Assembly (NCBI RefSeq): GCF_002834295.1
Contig: NZ_PISP01000005.1
Span: forward strand, 1 to 64,000
Source of the DNA: Rhodohalobacter barkolensis
GTDB lineage: Bacteria; Bacteroidota; Rhodothermia; Balneolales; Balneolaceae
Length of the DNA stretch: 64,000 bases
Reading direction: 5' to 3'
Positions 51,038-60,675 of the stretch are shown in pieces (the first letter of the stretch is position 1; every line of letters begins with the position of its first letter). The notes under the pieces were generated by a model, which made no database searches, had not been told where the DNA came from, and was given only the letters and a program-made list of their open reading frames with translations. A program made the translations under genes and the position numbers.

Positions 51038-52387
51038 TTACTCAATTTCACCATCGGGAGTGGTGATGAGTTTGAATATATCTCTGCCGGATTTTTGAGG
51101 GCCTGTAAAAGTTCCGTCATTGGAGAGGGTCCAACCGGTGAATGCGATATTGCCGTTAGATAATCCGATAACGGATTCCGCCATTTCATCCAGTTCACCG
51201 CCATAGGTGTTCAAATAGTTCAGAGATCCATTTAATCCAAGGCTAACCATAAAAATATCCGTATCACCTATGTTCAGCTCATCAAAGTCTCCATCATTTG
51301 ATTGTGTTTGACCCACCGCAACAATATCTCCGTTTTCAATTTCAGTAATTCCATTTAATCCATCTGAGTTGCTTCCCCCATACGTGTTGAGCCACTGTAC
51401 GGATCCAAAATCTGTTGTTTTGAGAACAAAAGCATCATTTCCGCCGCTGTTCGTGTTTTGGAAGATTCCATCATTTGAAGAGGATCGGCCGGCTATGGCA
51501 AATCCATTATCTGACGTGGTTACAATTGAGTTTGCTAATTCGGCTCCGGATCCACTGTAGGTGTAAAGAGAATTGAAAATACCATTTGGCTCAAGCTTCA
51601 TAAGAAAAGCCCCGCTTTCTCCGGGTTGACGCCCACTGAAATCGTTGTCGGAAGATGAGTATGAGCCAACAACGGCAATCTGTCCATTCGGGCCGATGGT
51701 CAGATCCATTGCTTCATCATTTTCTGCTCCACCAAAGGTTTCGAGCCAATTAATTTGACCGCTAACATCTGTGAGCATGACAAAAATATCTTTAGAAAAG
51801 TTGGAACGACCTGAGAAGTTACCGTTAACCGATCGGGTTGAACCGGTAATCAGGTATCCACCATTTGGACCTTCAATCAGCGCATATCCATAATCTTCGT
51901 CTGCACCGCCATAAGTACGAGTCCAGATCAGGTTGCCGTTAGGAGATATCTTAATTAGAAAAATGTCGTTTTCGCCACGGTTCGAATTTTGAAACTGATC
52001 GTCATCCGAACGGTTATAGCCGGTAATGACAAAATTACCCTGCGAATCCTGAATGACATCCATTGCCCAGTCGCTGTTGGACCCACCATATGTGTTTACC
52101 CACTGTTGTGTGCCGTCAGAAGTGTGTTTAAGTGCAAAAACATCGCGATTACCGCGAGCCTGACCGGAGAAAATGCCATCGTCCGAAGTTGTGGTTCCAA
52201 CAATCAAAAAACCACCATCTTCTGTTTGTATGATGGTTTTTCCCAAATCGTCGTTGGAGCCGCCATATGAAAACTCGGGCTCGGGATCATCGGAATCTTG
52301 AGGAGGTTGCGTGATCGACTCCGCGTCGCACGAAAACATAAAAACTACAAGTAGGAGAACAATTCCCGGGAAGTTGAATTTTCGCAT
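51038..52387 (-). CDS. Lipoprotein with seven internal repeats, probable beta-propeller
   Basis: A 449-residue lipoprotein. The ATG at 52387 gives a signal peptide with lipobox FMFSC; the 66 codons upstream lack signal features. Seven repeats of about 55 residues follow, each beginning (T/S)(Y/F)GG with an acidic residue and ending in a strand such as GGFLIVGTTTSDDGIF. One Gly is changed to Ser in the fifth repeat (TYSGSG). Seven repeats match a seven-bladed propeller. The proteins of this pattern (delta-60-like or PQQ-like) have no assigned role. It lies 156 bases upstream of miaB on the same strand. Confidence 0.82.
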   Translation of the reverse strand: MRKFNFPGIVLLLVVFMFSCDAESITQPPQDSDDPEPEFSYGGSNDDLGKTIIQTEDGGFLIVGTTTSDDGIFSGQARGNRDVFALKHTSDGTQQWVNTYGGSNSDWAMDVIQDSQGNFVITGYNRSDDDQFQNSNRGENDIFLIKISPNGNLIWTRTYGGADEDYGYALIEGPNGGYLITGSTRSVNGNFSGRSNFSKDIFVMLTDVSGQINWLETFGGAENDEAMDLTIGPNGQIAVVGSYSSSDNDFSGRQPGESGAFLMKLEPNGIFNSLYTYSGSGAELANSIVTTSDNGFAIAGRSSSNDGIFQNTNSGGNDAFVLKTTDFGSVQWLNTYGGSNSDGLNGITEIENGDIVAVGQTQSNDGDFDELNIGDTDIFMVSLGLNGSLNYLNTYGGELDEMAESVIGLSNGNIAFTGWTLSNDGTFTGPQKSGRDIFKLITTPDGEIE

Positions 52388-52460
52388 GACGGAATAAATG
52401 GTTTTAATCTTTTTGAACCTTATAGGCTGAAAAGAATGATGTTTGTAGTTTTGAGCTAAA

Positions 52461-53318
52461 CTACGTTTCAGTTTGAATAAGTTCCACTTCAAAGATAAGA
52501 ACTGCTCCTTCAGGGATTCCATTAGGAGTGTCTGTACCATATCCAATATCCGCCGGTATAAAAAGTTCGTAGACCGCGCCTTCACTCATGAGCTGAATAC
52601 CTTCAGAAAAGCCCGGTATTACTGGATTGGAAGTAACCTCGGGGTCTTGAGATAAATTAAACTGAGCGGTTCCATTCTGTGATTCTTCAAAAACATAGCC
52701 ATTTGTAAATGATCCGGTATAGTTTACTCTCACCTGGCTGTTTTCTCCGGGAGTGGAACCTGTACCTTCTTCAATCACTCGATATTGTAATCCACTCTCC
52801 GTTACCTGCACATCTTCCCGTTCGGCGTTATCGGTCAGGAATTGGCTAGGTTGCTGTAAAAAAGAGTCAAGAGTGATGTCAAAAATGAGAACAGAGCCCG
52901 GCCGGATAGGTGTTCCTGGCGGTGGGTTGTCGCCATAACCTAACTCAGACGGTATCACTAATTCATATTCAGATCCCACTTCCATCAGTTGAACTCCTTC
53001 ATTGATCCCGGATATGATATCATCCGAAAGGGCAAAATAGTCGAGCTGGGTTGTACGAACAAAAACATCACCGTTTATGAGGCGGCCTTCATATTCAACG
53101 AAAACAACAGCGCCGTTATACGGATTTTCGCCTTCGCTCTCTTGCAGAACCCGGTACTGAAGTCCGCTGGGAGTAACGGTTACGCCCTCTTTTTGAGCAT
53201 TTTCTTCAAGAAAATCAGTTTCATCAACCGGTTCATTGGGGTCATTCGGAGAATTTAAACAGCCTGTAAAAAGTAGAAATGCAAGCAGTGCGGGAATAAT
53301 TTGTATTGAATATTTCAT
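52461..53318 (-). CDS. Lipoprotein with two FKBP-type peptidyl-prolyl isomerase domains
   Basis: A 285-residue lipoprotein with lipobox FTGC (C20). Two FKBP domains follow in tandem, about 40-150 and about 165-282. Each shows the family's strand-loop pattern: first GLQYRVLQESEGENPY, VFVEYEGRLINGDVF and YELVIPSELGYGDNPP; second GLQYRVIEEGTGSTPG, VRVNYTGSFTNGYVFEES and YELFIPADIGYG. They catalyse proline isomerisation and assist folding in the periplasm. The first domain lacks the usual Asp in GxxFD (DVFVRTT), so it may be a binding rather than a catalytic domain. The start at 53318 is chosen for its signal peptide. Confidence 0.9.
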   Translation of the reverse strand: MKYSIQIIPALLAFLLFTGCLNSPNDPNEPVDETDFLEENAQKEGVTVTPSGLQYRVLQESEGENPYNGAVVFVEYEGRLINGDVFVRTTQLDYFALSDDIISGINEGVQLMEVGSEYELVIPSELGYGDNPPPGTPIRPGSVLIFDITLDSFLQQPSQFLTDNAEREDVQVTESGLQYRVIEEGTGSTPGENSQVRVNYTGSFTNGYVFEESQNGTAQFNLSQDPEVTSNPVIPGFSEGIQLMSEGAVYELFIPADIGYGTDTPNGIPEGAVLIFEVELIQTET

Positions 53319-53350
53319 AAAAAAGTTTGGTAGATAATTAGTGTAATGTG

Positions 53351-53830
53351 TCAAAGTTCTGCTGATGATGGTAATTTTCTAATAGATGTTTCCAGTTCAA
53401 TAACTTCTGATGAAATGGAGTGTTCGATGTCGTTACCAAGTTGAGGCCCATAGAAATTTTCGTCAGTATATTGACTCCAGAAAGTTCTTTGATGGTCAAT
53501 TAACGGGATTGACTGGTCAATCAAGTCCGGATCGTAAAACAGAATTTTTCGATGAAGCTCTTCAAAAGCATCATTGATCTGACTTGCAAGTGTAACGATG
53601 AAAGGAGAACGATGTTTCGTCTCATCTTCCAGCAAATTTTGAAGACCAAATAGGTCAAGTCTGATTTTATGACAAAGTTCGAGCAGGTCAGTTTTGAAAA
53701 TAATTTCGGACTGACCGGCTCTTTTTTTGTAGTAGTTGTAATTTCTGATGAATTTCCGGCTTGTTGTAAGGGTTGCAGCAGCTGCTGCGGCCGTGAATTC
53801 AATCAGATCGTCGGGGTTTATTTTGGCCAT
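53351..53830 (-). CDS. Helical protein of unknown function coupled to pyrE
   Basis: A 159-residue protein of uncertain family; it appears all-helical (DLIEFTAAAAAATLTTSRKF, YNYYKKRAGQSEI, LDLFGLQNLLEDETKH). It starts within the last 13 bases of pyrE, so the two are translationally coupled. There is no signal peptide. It ends 33 bases before the FKBP lipoprotein gene, so it could belong to the same transcript. Coding is supported by the overlap and by good codon composition. The function is unknown. Confidence 0.75.
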   Translation of the reverse strand: MAKINPDDLIEFTAAAAAATLTTSRKFIRNYNYYKKRAGQSEIIFKTDLLELCHKIRLDLFGLQNLLEDETKHRSPFIVTLASQINDAFEELHRKILFYDPDLIDQSIPLIDHQRTFWSQYTDENFYGPQLGNDIEHSISSEVIELETSIRKLPSSAEL

Positions 53831-54486
53831 TCCGCCGGATTTTCTCTCCAGGCATTCAACATTTTCAGATCACTCTCTTTGATATAACTCTCTTCAAGGG
53901 CCACTTCGATAAGTGTTGCGTAGTCTGTAAGGCAATATACCGGAATGTCTAATTTTGCAAATTGATCGATGGCAGCCTGAAAGCCATAGGTAAATATGCT
54001 TAACACTCCACGAACGTCGGCACCAATAAACTGTAGGGCTTCAATAACGGAAACCGCGGAACCGCCGGTTGAGATCAAATCTTCGATGACAATGGTAGAC
54101 TGACCTTTGTCGACACCACCTTCAATCTGATTGCCTAAACCGTAGGCTTTTGCTTTTGCACGAACATAAGCCAGTGGTTTATCCAGATTTTCTGCAACCC
54201 ATGCGGCATGAGGAATTCCGGCCGTTGCCGTGCCGGTAATAACTTCTACATCACTAAAATCCTGATTTATGATATCGACTAAAGCTTTTGAAATCTTTTT
54301 TCTGATTTTTGGATAGCGTAATGTTAGCCGGTTATCGCAATATATCGGTGAATTCCAACCGGATGACCACGTGAAAGGGTCATTAGGCCGCAGGATTACA
54401 GCGTCAATTTCAAGTAGATGCTTGGCCAGTTCCCTGGCAAAGTTTTTATCTACGATTTTATTTATTGTATGTGTTTCTTCTACCAT
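53818..54486 (-). CDS. pyrE: Orotate phosphoribosyltransferase
   Basis: A 222-residue phosphoribosyltransferase. The PRPP motif is IVIEDLISTGGSAVSVIEAL, with the pyrophosphate and substrate segments SSGWNSPIYCDNR, GTATAGIPHAAWVAE and YVRAKAKAYG. It converts orotate and PRPP to OMP in pyrimidine synthesis. The length is normal. The partner genes of the pathway are not in this window. It is followed by a coupled gene of unknown function. Confidence 0.95.
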   Translation of the reverse strand: MVEETHTINKIVDKNFARELAKHLLEIDAVILRPNDPFTWSSGWNSPIYCDNRLTLRYPKIRKKISKALVDIINQDFSDVEVITGTATAGIPHAAWVAENLDKPLAYVRAKAKAYGLGNQIEGGVDKGQSTIVIEDLISTGGSAVSVIEALQFIGADVRGVLSIFTYGFQAAIDQFAKLDIPVYCLTDYATLIEVALEESYIKESDLKMLNAWRENPAEWPK

Positions 54487-54599
54487 GTTGTTAATGATTC
54501 TAAACTCTTGTTTCGTCTTTACAGTTTAGACTGATATTTCAATGTTCAAGTTATGAAACTCGTGTTAACTGTCTGTTATTATATTTTTTCAGGGAAATC

Positions 54600-55079
54600 T
54601 TAAATCAGAAGTGATCCCAATAATGATTTTAGCAGCTCTAAACATATAAGTGCATATACACCTGCTGCTAAATCATCGGCTAATATACCAATTTTTCCGG
54701 GCAATTTCTCTAATCGAACGATTCCCAACGGTTTGAAAATATCAAAGAGCCGAAAGATGATAAAACCGGCGAACAGTAGAATTAAATTGGCTGTGGTATC
54801 ATAATGGAAAGCTGTAAAGATAAATACCATGGTTTGGCCGGCCGTCTCATCGATCACAAATTGCCCCGGATCGTCACCATACTTACCTACACAGACATCC
54901 GTACTCCACAGTGAAATAAGTGATGCAATTACTGCAAATCCGGCAATACCAAAAACAGGATGAATTAAATATGCAGCATAAATAAACGGCAGAGTGAAGA
55001 GGCTGCCCCATGTACCGGGAGCTTTTGGAAGTAGACCGGAACCAAAAAATGTACCAAGCGTAAGTTTGAGTAATCTCAT
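54600..55079 (-). CDS. pgpA: Phosphatidylglycerophosphatase A
   Basis: A 159-residue membrane protein of the PgpA family. The conserved start GTFFGSGLLPKAPGTWGSL and the segments DDPGQFVIDETAGQ and LADDLAAGVYA are present, with four hydrophobic stretches. It removes phosphate from phosphatidylglycerophosphate, giving phosphatidylglycerol. It overlaps pgsA by four bases, so the two successive steps of the pathway are encoded together. Confidence 0.93.
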   Translation of the reverse strand: MRLLKLTLGTFFGSGLLPKAPGTWGSLFTLPFIYAAYLIHPVFGIAGFAVIASLISLWSTDVCVGKYGDDPGQFVIDETAGQTMVFIFTAFHYDTTANLILLFAGFIIFRLFDIFKPLGIVRLEKLPGKIGILADDLAAGVYALICLELLKSLLGSLLI

Positions 55080-55666
55080 GATACGGGAGAACTCTTAAAC
55101 AGAGATCGGTTTACAAACAGATACTCAATCCCTGAATAGACGGTAATTAGAACAACAACAACCATTCCCCAGAAAAAGAGATCCAGGCTGTAGATATTCA
55201 GCACAAACCTGCCTACGGCTCCATCAAACAGTAGCAGAAAACCAAATAGCAGAGCCACATAGAGGTAGCCCATCTGGATAGCGGTTTTAATCTTAGCGGT
55301 TTTTCTGGTTTGAAGGGTAATGTTTTTCCGTTTAGTATAAATTCTCAGACCGGTAATGGAGAGATCCCGAAAAACAATGACTGCAACTGCCCACCAGGGA
55401 AACTGGGTAGGATCGAGGAAGGGAAGGCATACAAATCCGGCAAACGTTAAAAATTTATCCGCCAATGGATCCATGAAAATTCCATACTCACTCTCAACAT
55501 CATAACGCCGGGCATAGTACCCGTCAAGCGCATCAGTAATTGCCGCTACAGCAAAAACGACTAAACTGATACCGCGAAGCAGGAGGTCTTCCTGAATAAA
55601 AAGAAGCAAAAAAATGGGCGCCATGCCCATTCTCAAGGTGCTGAGTATGTTTGGTAATTTTTCCAC
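55076..55666 (-). CDS. pgsA: CDP-diacylglycerol-glycerol-3-phosphate 3-phosphatidyltransferase
   Basis: A 196-residue CDP-alcohol phosphatidyltransferase with several membrane helices. The full family motif is seen: DALDGYYARRYDVESEYG followed by FMDPLADKF (DG-x2-AR-x8-G-x3-D-x3-D). It makes phosphatidylglycerophosphate from CDP-diacylglycerol and glycerol-3-phosphate. The gene is divergent from cinA, with 111 bp between the two starts, and is coupled to pgpA by a four-base overlap. Confidence 0.94.
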   Translation of the reverse strand: MEKLPNILSTLRMGMAPIFLLLFIQEDLLLRGISLVVFAVAAITDALDGYYARRYDVESEYGIFMDPLADKFLTFAGFVCLPFLDPTQFPWWAVAVIVFRDLSITGLRIYTKRKNITLQTRKTAKIKTAIQMGYLYVALLFGFLLLFDGAVGRFVLNIYSLDLFFWGMVVVVLITVYSGIEYLFVNRSLFKSSPVS

Positions 55667-55777
55667 ACCAAAAGGTAAAGTTCTCTGTTAACAAATGATA
55701 TATTAATTCCCTGAAAAGGTGTGCGAACAGAATACAAAATTTCATTGATCACCTGCAAAATCCTATTTTCCAACTCT

Positions 55778-57064
55778 ATGAAAAAAGCGCATATAATTTC
55801 TATTGGAAATGAACTTCTGATTGGAGACACGGTCAACACGAATGCATCGTGGTTAGGCGGACTGTTGACAGAGCAGGGTTTTTATGTTGAACAGGTGTCC
55901 ACAATCCCTGACAGTTACGATCTTATTTTTGGTAATGTAAAAAGCTCATTGGTTGAAGCAAAAGTAACGATTGTGACCGGAGGCCTCGGCCCTACACACG
56001 ACGATATCACCAAAAAAGTAATGGTTGATCTTTTCGATACGGAACTGATCGAAAACAACGAAGTTCTCGATTTCATAAAGTCGATCTTTAAAAGGCGTGG
56101 TTTTGAATTCAGCCGGTCAAATGCAGCGCAGGCATGGGTCCCAAAGAATTGTGATGTACTATTCAACAATAAAGGCACAGCTCCGGGAATGTGGTTTGAG
56201 GAGCAGGGAAATATTTTAGTCGTTTTACCGGGAGTTCCAACAGAAATGAAGTTTTTGATGGAAGAAAGAGTGATCCCTAAACTCCATGAAAAGTTTCCCG
56301 ATCGAGAAGCATGGGCTACACAATACTTTAAAACCTCCGGAGTGCCGGAAAGCACACTCAGCGATCATATTGGTGATCTTAACGAATTTGAAAACAATGG
56401 CGTTGGAGTTGCTTATTTACCGGGTGTATCCGGGGTTACAATTCGAATCAGTGCAAATGGATTGGATGTTAAACAGGCAGAGGGTAAACTCGAGACCCTT
56501 AAGAACTATCTTTATGATAAAGTAGGAGCCGTAATTTTTGGTGAGGGAAAAAACCTTACACTGGAGGCGGTGACCGGTAAATTGTTAAGCGATAATAAAC
56601 TGACAATTGCCACTGCAGAAAGTTGTACCGGTGGACTTTTATCCAGTAAAATAACAGATATTCCGGGAAGCAGTGTCTACATGAAAGGCGGAATTGTAGC
56701 CTATGCAAACGAGATTAAAGAGGGGTTTTTGAAGGTATCAAAAAAAGATTTAGAGAAATCCGGTGCGGTTAGTAAAATTGTAGCTTTGCAAATGGCCAAA
56801 GGTGTGGCCGAAGCTATGAATGCCGATATTGGCGTTTCGGCAACCGGAATTGCAGGACCCGACGGAGGGACTCCGGACAAACCGGTAGGCACGGTATGGA
56901 TGGGTTTCTGGATTAAAGGGGATCACTTTGCACTAAAAACGGTTCTCAGTAATGACCGGTTACTCAACAAGGAGCGGACGGTTATGATTATACTTGAAAC
57001 GATTCGAAGAAGACTACTGAAGCTGGAAGAGCTGCCATATCAACTGAAACCTCAGACGGTTTGA
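55778..57064 (+). CDS. cinA: CinA-family nicotinamide-nucleotide amidase
   Basis: A 428-residue two-domain CinA. The N-terminal MoCF/MogA-like domain, about 1-170, starts KKAHIISIGNELLIGDTVNT and includes TGGLGPTHDD. The C-terminal amidase domain, about 265-425, has ATAESCTGGLLSSKITDIPG and SATGIAGPDGGTPDKPVG. It deamidates nicotinamide mononucleotide in pyridine-nucleotide recycling. The ATG at 55778 gives the standard start; the frame runs 19 codons further upstream without family match. It overlaps the next gene by four bases (TTGA). Confidence 0.94.
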   Translation: MKKAHIISIGNELLIGDTVNTNASWLGGLLTEQGFYVEQVSTIPDSYDLIFGNVKSSLVEAKVTIVTGGLGPTHDDITKKVMVDLFDTELIENNEVLDFIKSIFKRRGFEFSRSNAAQAWVPKNCDVLFNNKGTAPGMWFEEQGNILVVLPGVPTEMKFLMEERVIPKLHEKFPDREAWATQYFKTSGVPESTLSDHIGDLNEFENNGVGVAYLPGVSGVTIRISANGLDVKQAEGKLETLKNYLYDKVGAVIFGEGKNLTLEAVTGKLLSDNKLTIATAESCTGGLLSSKITDIPGSSVYMKGGIVAYANEIKEGFLKVSKKDLEKSGAVSKIVALQMAKGVAEAMNADIGVSATGIAGPDGGTPDKPVGTVWMGFWIKGDHFALKTVLSNDRLLNKERTVMIILETIRRRLLKLEELPYQLKPQTV

Positions 57065-59025
57065 TCTATTTGTTAGCAATATGGACGGCGTTCAGTTTTT
57101 CTGTACAGGATACTATTCCGCCTGTTCAACAGGATACCCTGCCAGAACCGGCCGTAATGGATACCATTCCTGATTCTACGTATGCGGATTCCACCCTGAT
57201 CGAAGAACCCGAACCGGAAATTCCGGATACTGTATATGTCTGGAAATACAAGATGCAACAAACCATGGATGTTGCAGAAACGGACAGTAGTCTTCGATGG
57301 ATTAATATGGTGAATCTGTTTGATCGCTTTTACGGGAAGAGCGGAGCAATAACCTACAGAACCGGTACTGCCGGTCGGCCGGACGGGCTGGAACTGCACT
57401 CATTTGAAACCAGACACCTGAATATGGAGCTGGAAGGGATGAGTATCAATGATCCGCTGACCGGCGCTGTTCACTGGAATCGAATTCCAATTCGAAAGAT
57501 CAAGGAGTACAGAGAAGCAGATTATGGGGCTTCATATTACGGTCAAATTCGATTGATTGATCACTATTTAACGCAACCCCGAACCTATCTGAATTTTGAC
57601 GAGAGTAAATACAATTATCGTAATCTCGATTTTGTGTTTACCCAAAATTTTCGATCCGATACCAACCTGGAGTTGTCATTCTGGGACAGAAGAGATGGTG
57701 GCAGTTACAATCGATCTGATGTTGAAGGCAGGCAGGCTGCCGTGCGGGTTTATCATCAACTCTCGAATCGATGGCTCCTGAAAACCATGTATCTTAATAA
57801 TGCAATCGATCGGGAAGAATCATTTGGCTATATAGTGAATGACCCTCTGCTTTTTACGTTTAACCGGTTTGTTGAAACACCGATTGAAAATAATGCGTCT
57901 TCCAATCAAACATCGAGCGATATCTATTTAAAGGCGCAATATCGACCTGATATTAACAGTGCTGTACGAACGGAGTTCGGGCTTCACTATCAAACCAATA
58001 AATGGTCGCTAGAATATTCGGCGGACTCGCTTTCAACGGATTTTAAACAGACCGAACTATTTGTACGTCAGAATTTAACTTATGGAGGTACAGATCTTAC
58101 AGTTCAGGGAAGTGCTAACTGGCTGAGTGAATCGACCAATAGGAATCTTTCAAAAAGCAACTGGCTTGGTGGCCGAGCCAAAGCCGATCTGAATAGCCGT
58201 TTATTATCCTGGTTAAACATTCAGGGTTATGCGGTAAGTGAGTACTGGGATGATAGTCGTTTTAGTTCTGAACTGTCGGGAAGAGTCACGTTTTTCCCGG
58301 ATAGCCGAATTACGCTCTCCGGATTTGGCGGTGTGATGAACAGAGCTCCTGATTTACAGTCTCTCTATTGGATTTCAGATATTTATGATGGAAATTCCCA
58401 GCTTCAAAATGAGCAGGAACTCACGATGGGTGGGTCAGCAGAAGTTCGGGTTTTGGATTGGCTCAGTACAGGTGTAAGAGGTGACTTTCGTTTGAATGAA
58501 AACAGTATATTTGTTGATGATGAGAACCGTTTTACCAATATTGATCCATATACTCATTTGAGTGGAACCGGATGGATTGGCCTGGACAGCCGGCTGTTCG
58601 AAGGTGAGTTATCAGCGGTGTATAAAAAGTTTTTGAATGATTCAGAAAATCCGATCAATCAGCAACTGGAATTATCCGGAGATCGAATTTGGTTGAAAGG
58701 AAATCTGTACTGGAAAAGCTATCTTTTTGATAGGGCAACATTTGTAACGGCAGGTGTTTCAGGAGTTTTTTCACCACAGGCATTTAGTACGGCAGAGTAT
58801 ATCACACCGCTGAATCGATGGCAGCACGGAACAAATCCTACAGTAAATCCTTCCTATCACAGAATGGATGTGGATATATCGGCACGAATAAGATGGTTTA
58901 TGTTGTTGTTAAAGTGGGAAAATGTACTTGACGGTGTGAATCAGCCGGGCTACTTTGAGTCGACCGGTTACCCCATGCCCGAACGTCGTTTTCGATTGGG
59001 ACTTAGAATATTATTTACAAATTAG
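57061..59025 (+). CDS. Outer-membrane beta-barrel protein, TonB-receptor-like
   Basis: A 654-residue exported protein. It has a short signal-like N-terminus (YLLAIWTAFSFS), then a Pro/Glu/Asp-rich linker, a plug-like region at about 80-160 (LEGMSINDPLTGAVHWNRIP, IRKIKEYREADYGASYYG) and strands typical of a large barrel to the end (ERRFRLGLRILFTN). The plug lacks a clear TonB box, so energised transport is not certain. The start is TTG at 57061, coupled to the cinA stop. It lies 11 bases before ftsX. Its role and substrate are unknown. Confidence 0.75.
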   Translation: MIYLLAIWTAFSFSVQDTIPPVQQDTLPEPAVMDTIPDSTYADSTLIEEPEPEIPDTVYVWKYKMQQTMDVAETDSSLRWINMVNLFDRFYGKSGAITYRTGTAGRPDGLELHSFETRHLNMELEGMSINDPLTGAVHWNRIPIRKIKEYREADYGASYYGQIRLIDHYLTQPRTYLNFDESKYNYRNLDFVFTQNFRSDTNLELSFWDRRDGGSYNRSDVEGRQAAVRVYHQLSNRWLLKTMYLNNAIDREESFGYIVNDPLLFTFNRFVETPIENNASSNQTSSDIYLKAQYRPDINSAVRTEFGLHYQTNKWSLEYSADSLSTDFKQTELFVRQNLTYGGTDLTVQGSANWLSESTNRNLSKSNWLGGRAKADLNSRLLSWLNIQGYAVSEYWDDSRFSSELSGRVTFFPDSRITLSGFGGVMNRAPDLQSLYWISDIYDGNSQLQNEQELTMGGSAEVRVLDWLSTGVRGDFRLNENSIFVDDENRFTNIDPYTHLSGTGWIGLDSRLFEGELSAVYKKFLNDSENPINQQLELSGDRIWLKGNLYWKSYLFDRATFVTAGVSGVFSPQAFSTAEYITPLNRWQHGTNPTVNPSYHRMDVDISARIRWFMLLLKWENVLDGVNQPGYFESTGYPMPERRFRLGLRILFTN

Positions 59026-59036
59026 GTGAGCAAAAC

Positions 59037-59927
59037 ATGAGCTTGGGATATGTATTAAAAGAAGGAGTAGCCGGATTAAGCCGAGCACGCCTGGCGGCAT
59101 TTACGTCGATATTTTCACTTTTTGTTGCGGTGCTACTTGTAGGAGTTCTATCAAGGGTTGGTTTTAATGCATTTGAAGTGATACAGATTTTAAAACAGCA
59201 GGTGGAAGTTGAAGTTTTTCTGCAAAATGTAGACGATCAGACAACGCAGGAGATCAGAGATAGAATTGAACAAGAGACAATCGTAGCAGAACTTTCTTAT
59301 ATCTCAAGAGACAGCGCCTCGAAAATTTTTCAGCAGGATTTTGGTATCGGCAGTGATGCACTGGCAGACCTTCAGTTTTTACCGGCATCCTTTAAGGTAA
59401 AAGTGAATGAGAATGCTGAAATTGCTCAAATTGACTCTCTTGTTCAGCAGATGTCTGACTATCGCGGGGTAGATGAAGTACGATTCAATCAGGCACTGCT
59501 ACAAACGCTGGAGTCCAGAACGGAGACACTGTTTATCATAGGCAGTTCAATCGGGGCTTTTATCCTTTTTGTGGCCATGATTTTGGTTTTCAACACAATC
59601 CGCTTAACAATTTATGCCAAACGCGACCTGATTCGAGCCATGAAATTAGTCGGTGCAACAAACAGCTTTATTCGCCGGCCTTTTCTAATTGAAGGGATTT
59701 TCCAGGGTGTGATAGCAGGTACACTTGCTGCCTCAATAATCTATATTCTGTTTGAGTGGGTTGTGCCTCAAATTGTGCCACAGCTGGGAGTACTATCCTG
59801 GCCATTTGGAAGATGGTATTTCTTACTGGCGGCCGTTCTTTTACTTGCTATCATCATGGGGTGGTGGGGAAGCCGGTGGGCTGCACGCAAATTTATTAGA
59901 GAAACCAAGGTTTATACCACAAATTGA
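59037..59927 (+). CDS. ftsX: FtsX-like cell-division permease
   Basis: A 296-residue membrane protein with four membrane helices (about 22-45, 175-198, 222-245 and 262-280) and a periplasmic domain between the first two (about 50-170) that contains the FtsX ECD pattern (VEVEVFLQNVDDQTT, LPASFKVKV). FtsEX couples ATP hydrolysis to activation of cell-wall hydrolases at the septum. No ftsE is adjacent, as in many Bacteroidota. It sits 11 bases after the barrel gene and may share its transcript with cinA. Confidence 0.9.
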   Translation: MSLGYVLKEGVAGLSRARLAAFTSIFSLFVAVLLVGVLSRVGFNAFEVIQILKQQVEVEVFLQNVDDQTTQEIRDRIEQETIVAELSYISRDSASKIFQQDFGIGSDALADLQFLPASFKVKVNENAEIAQIDSLVQQMSDYRGVDEVRFNQALLQTLESRTETLFIIGSSIGAFILFVAMILVFNTIRLTIYAKRDLIRAMKLVGATNSFIRRPFLIEGIFQGVIAGTLAASIIYILFEWVVPQIVPQLGVLSWPFGRWYFLLAAVLLLAIIMGWWGSRWAARKFIRETKVYTTN

Positions 59928-59992
59928 AAATCGTACTCTTCGCAATGATAGTGATTGCCAAACCGGGTTTTTCTAAAGAAGTGAGAAGTGGT

Positions 59993-60505
59993 TTAAGCTT
60001 CTTCCTTTTTTAATGATTTGATCTTATCACCGCTCTCTTTTCTCTTTTGGCAAGCTTCTTCGTCTCGGCATGTTCCAAACAGGTGAAGTGAATGTCCGTC
60101 CACATTAAAGTCATGAATTTGCTCCATTAACTTTTGAATCTCCAGGATTCTGGGATCACAAAATTCAATGACTACTCCACACTCTTTGCAGATCATATGA
60201 TCGTGCTGCTGGTAAGCATACGATCGTTCATAGTAATATTGATTCTTTCCGAACTGCTGTCGCTGTACGAGACCGCATTCAATCAAAAGATCCAGTGTAT
60301 TATAAACCGTTGCCCTCGACACCCGGGTGCCCGCATTTTTCATATTGAAAAAGATATCATCTGCGTCGAAGTGACCTTCTGCGCGGTAGATCTCTTCCAA
60401 TACCATAAACCGTTCCGGTGTTTGACGCTGGTTTCTCTCTTTCAGATAGGTTCTGAAAATTTCTTTTACTAAGGTAATTGTTTCTTCCTGGGCCGGATGT
60501 GCCAT
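59993..60505 (-). CDS. Fur-family metalloregulator
   Basis: A 170-residue Fur-type repressor. Residues about 15-95 form the winged helix (RQTPERFMVLEEIYRAEGHF, RVSRATVYNTLDLLIECG); the C-terminal dimer domain has HDHMICKECG and GTCRDEEAC, giving a structural zinc site (CxxC and C-x5-C), plus His ligands in QQHDHM. It could be Fur, Zur or PerR; the sequence alone does not decide. It lies convergent with ftsX. It is a candidate regulator of the metal-related palindromes in this window, though the known Fur boxes differ from them. Confidence 0.9.
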   Translation of the reverse strand: MAHPAQEETITLVKEIFRTYLKERNQRQTPERFMVLEEIYRAEGHFDADDIFFNMKNAGTRVSRATVYNTLDLLIECGLVQRQQFGKNQYYYERSYAYQQHDHMICKECGVVIEFCDPRILEIQKLMEQIHDFNVDGHSLHLFGTCRDEEACQKRKESGDKIKSLKKEEA

Positions 60506-60675
60506 AGCGGTACGAAATTAATTCTGCAGTGAATGTATTTGAATAGAGTCGAATTTAATATGTATTATCAGAACCACAAAAACTAAATGAAATTGCCCGG
60601 ATAATTAATAACCCTATAATATTTGGGTAATATGTTATCTTAACAGCAATCTACCAGTTAACAAAATTCAAAGAT

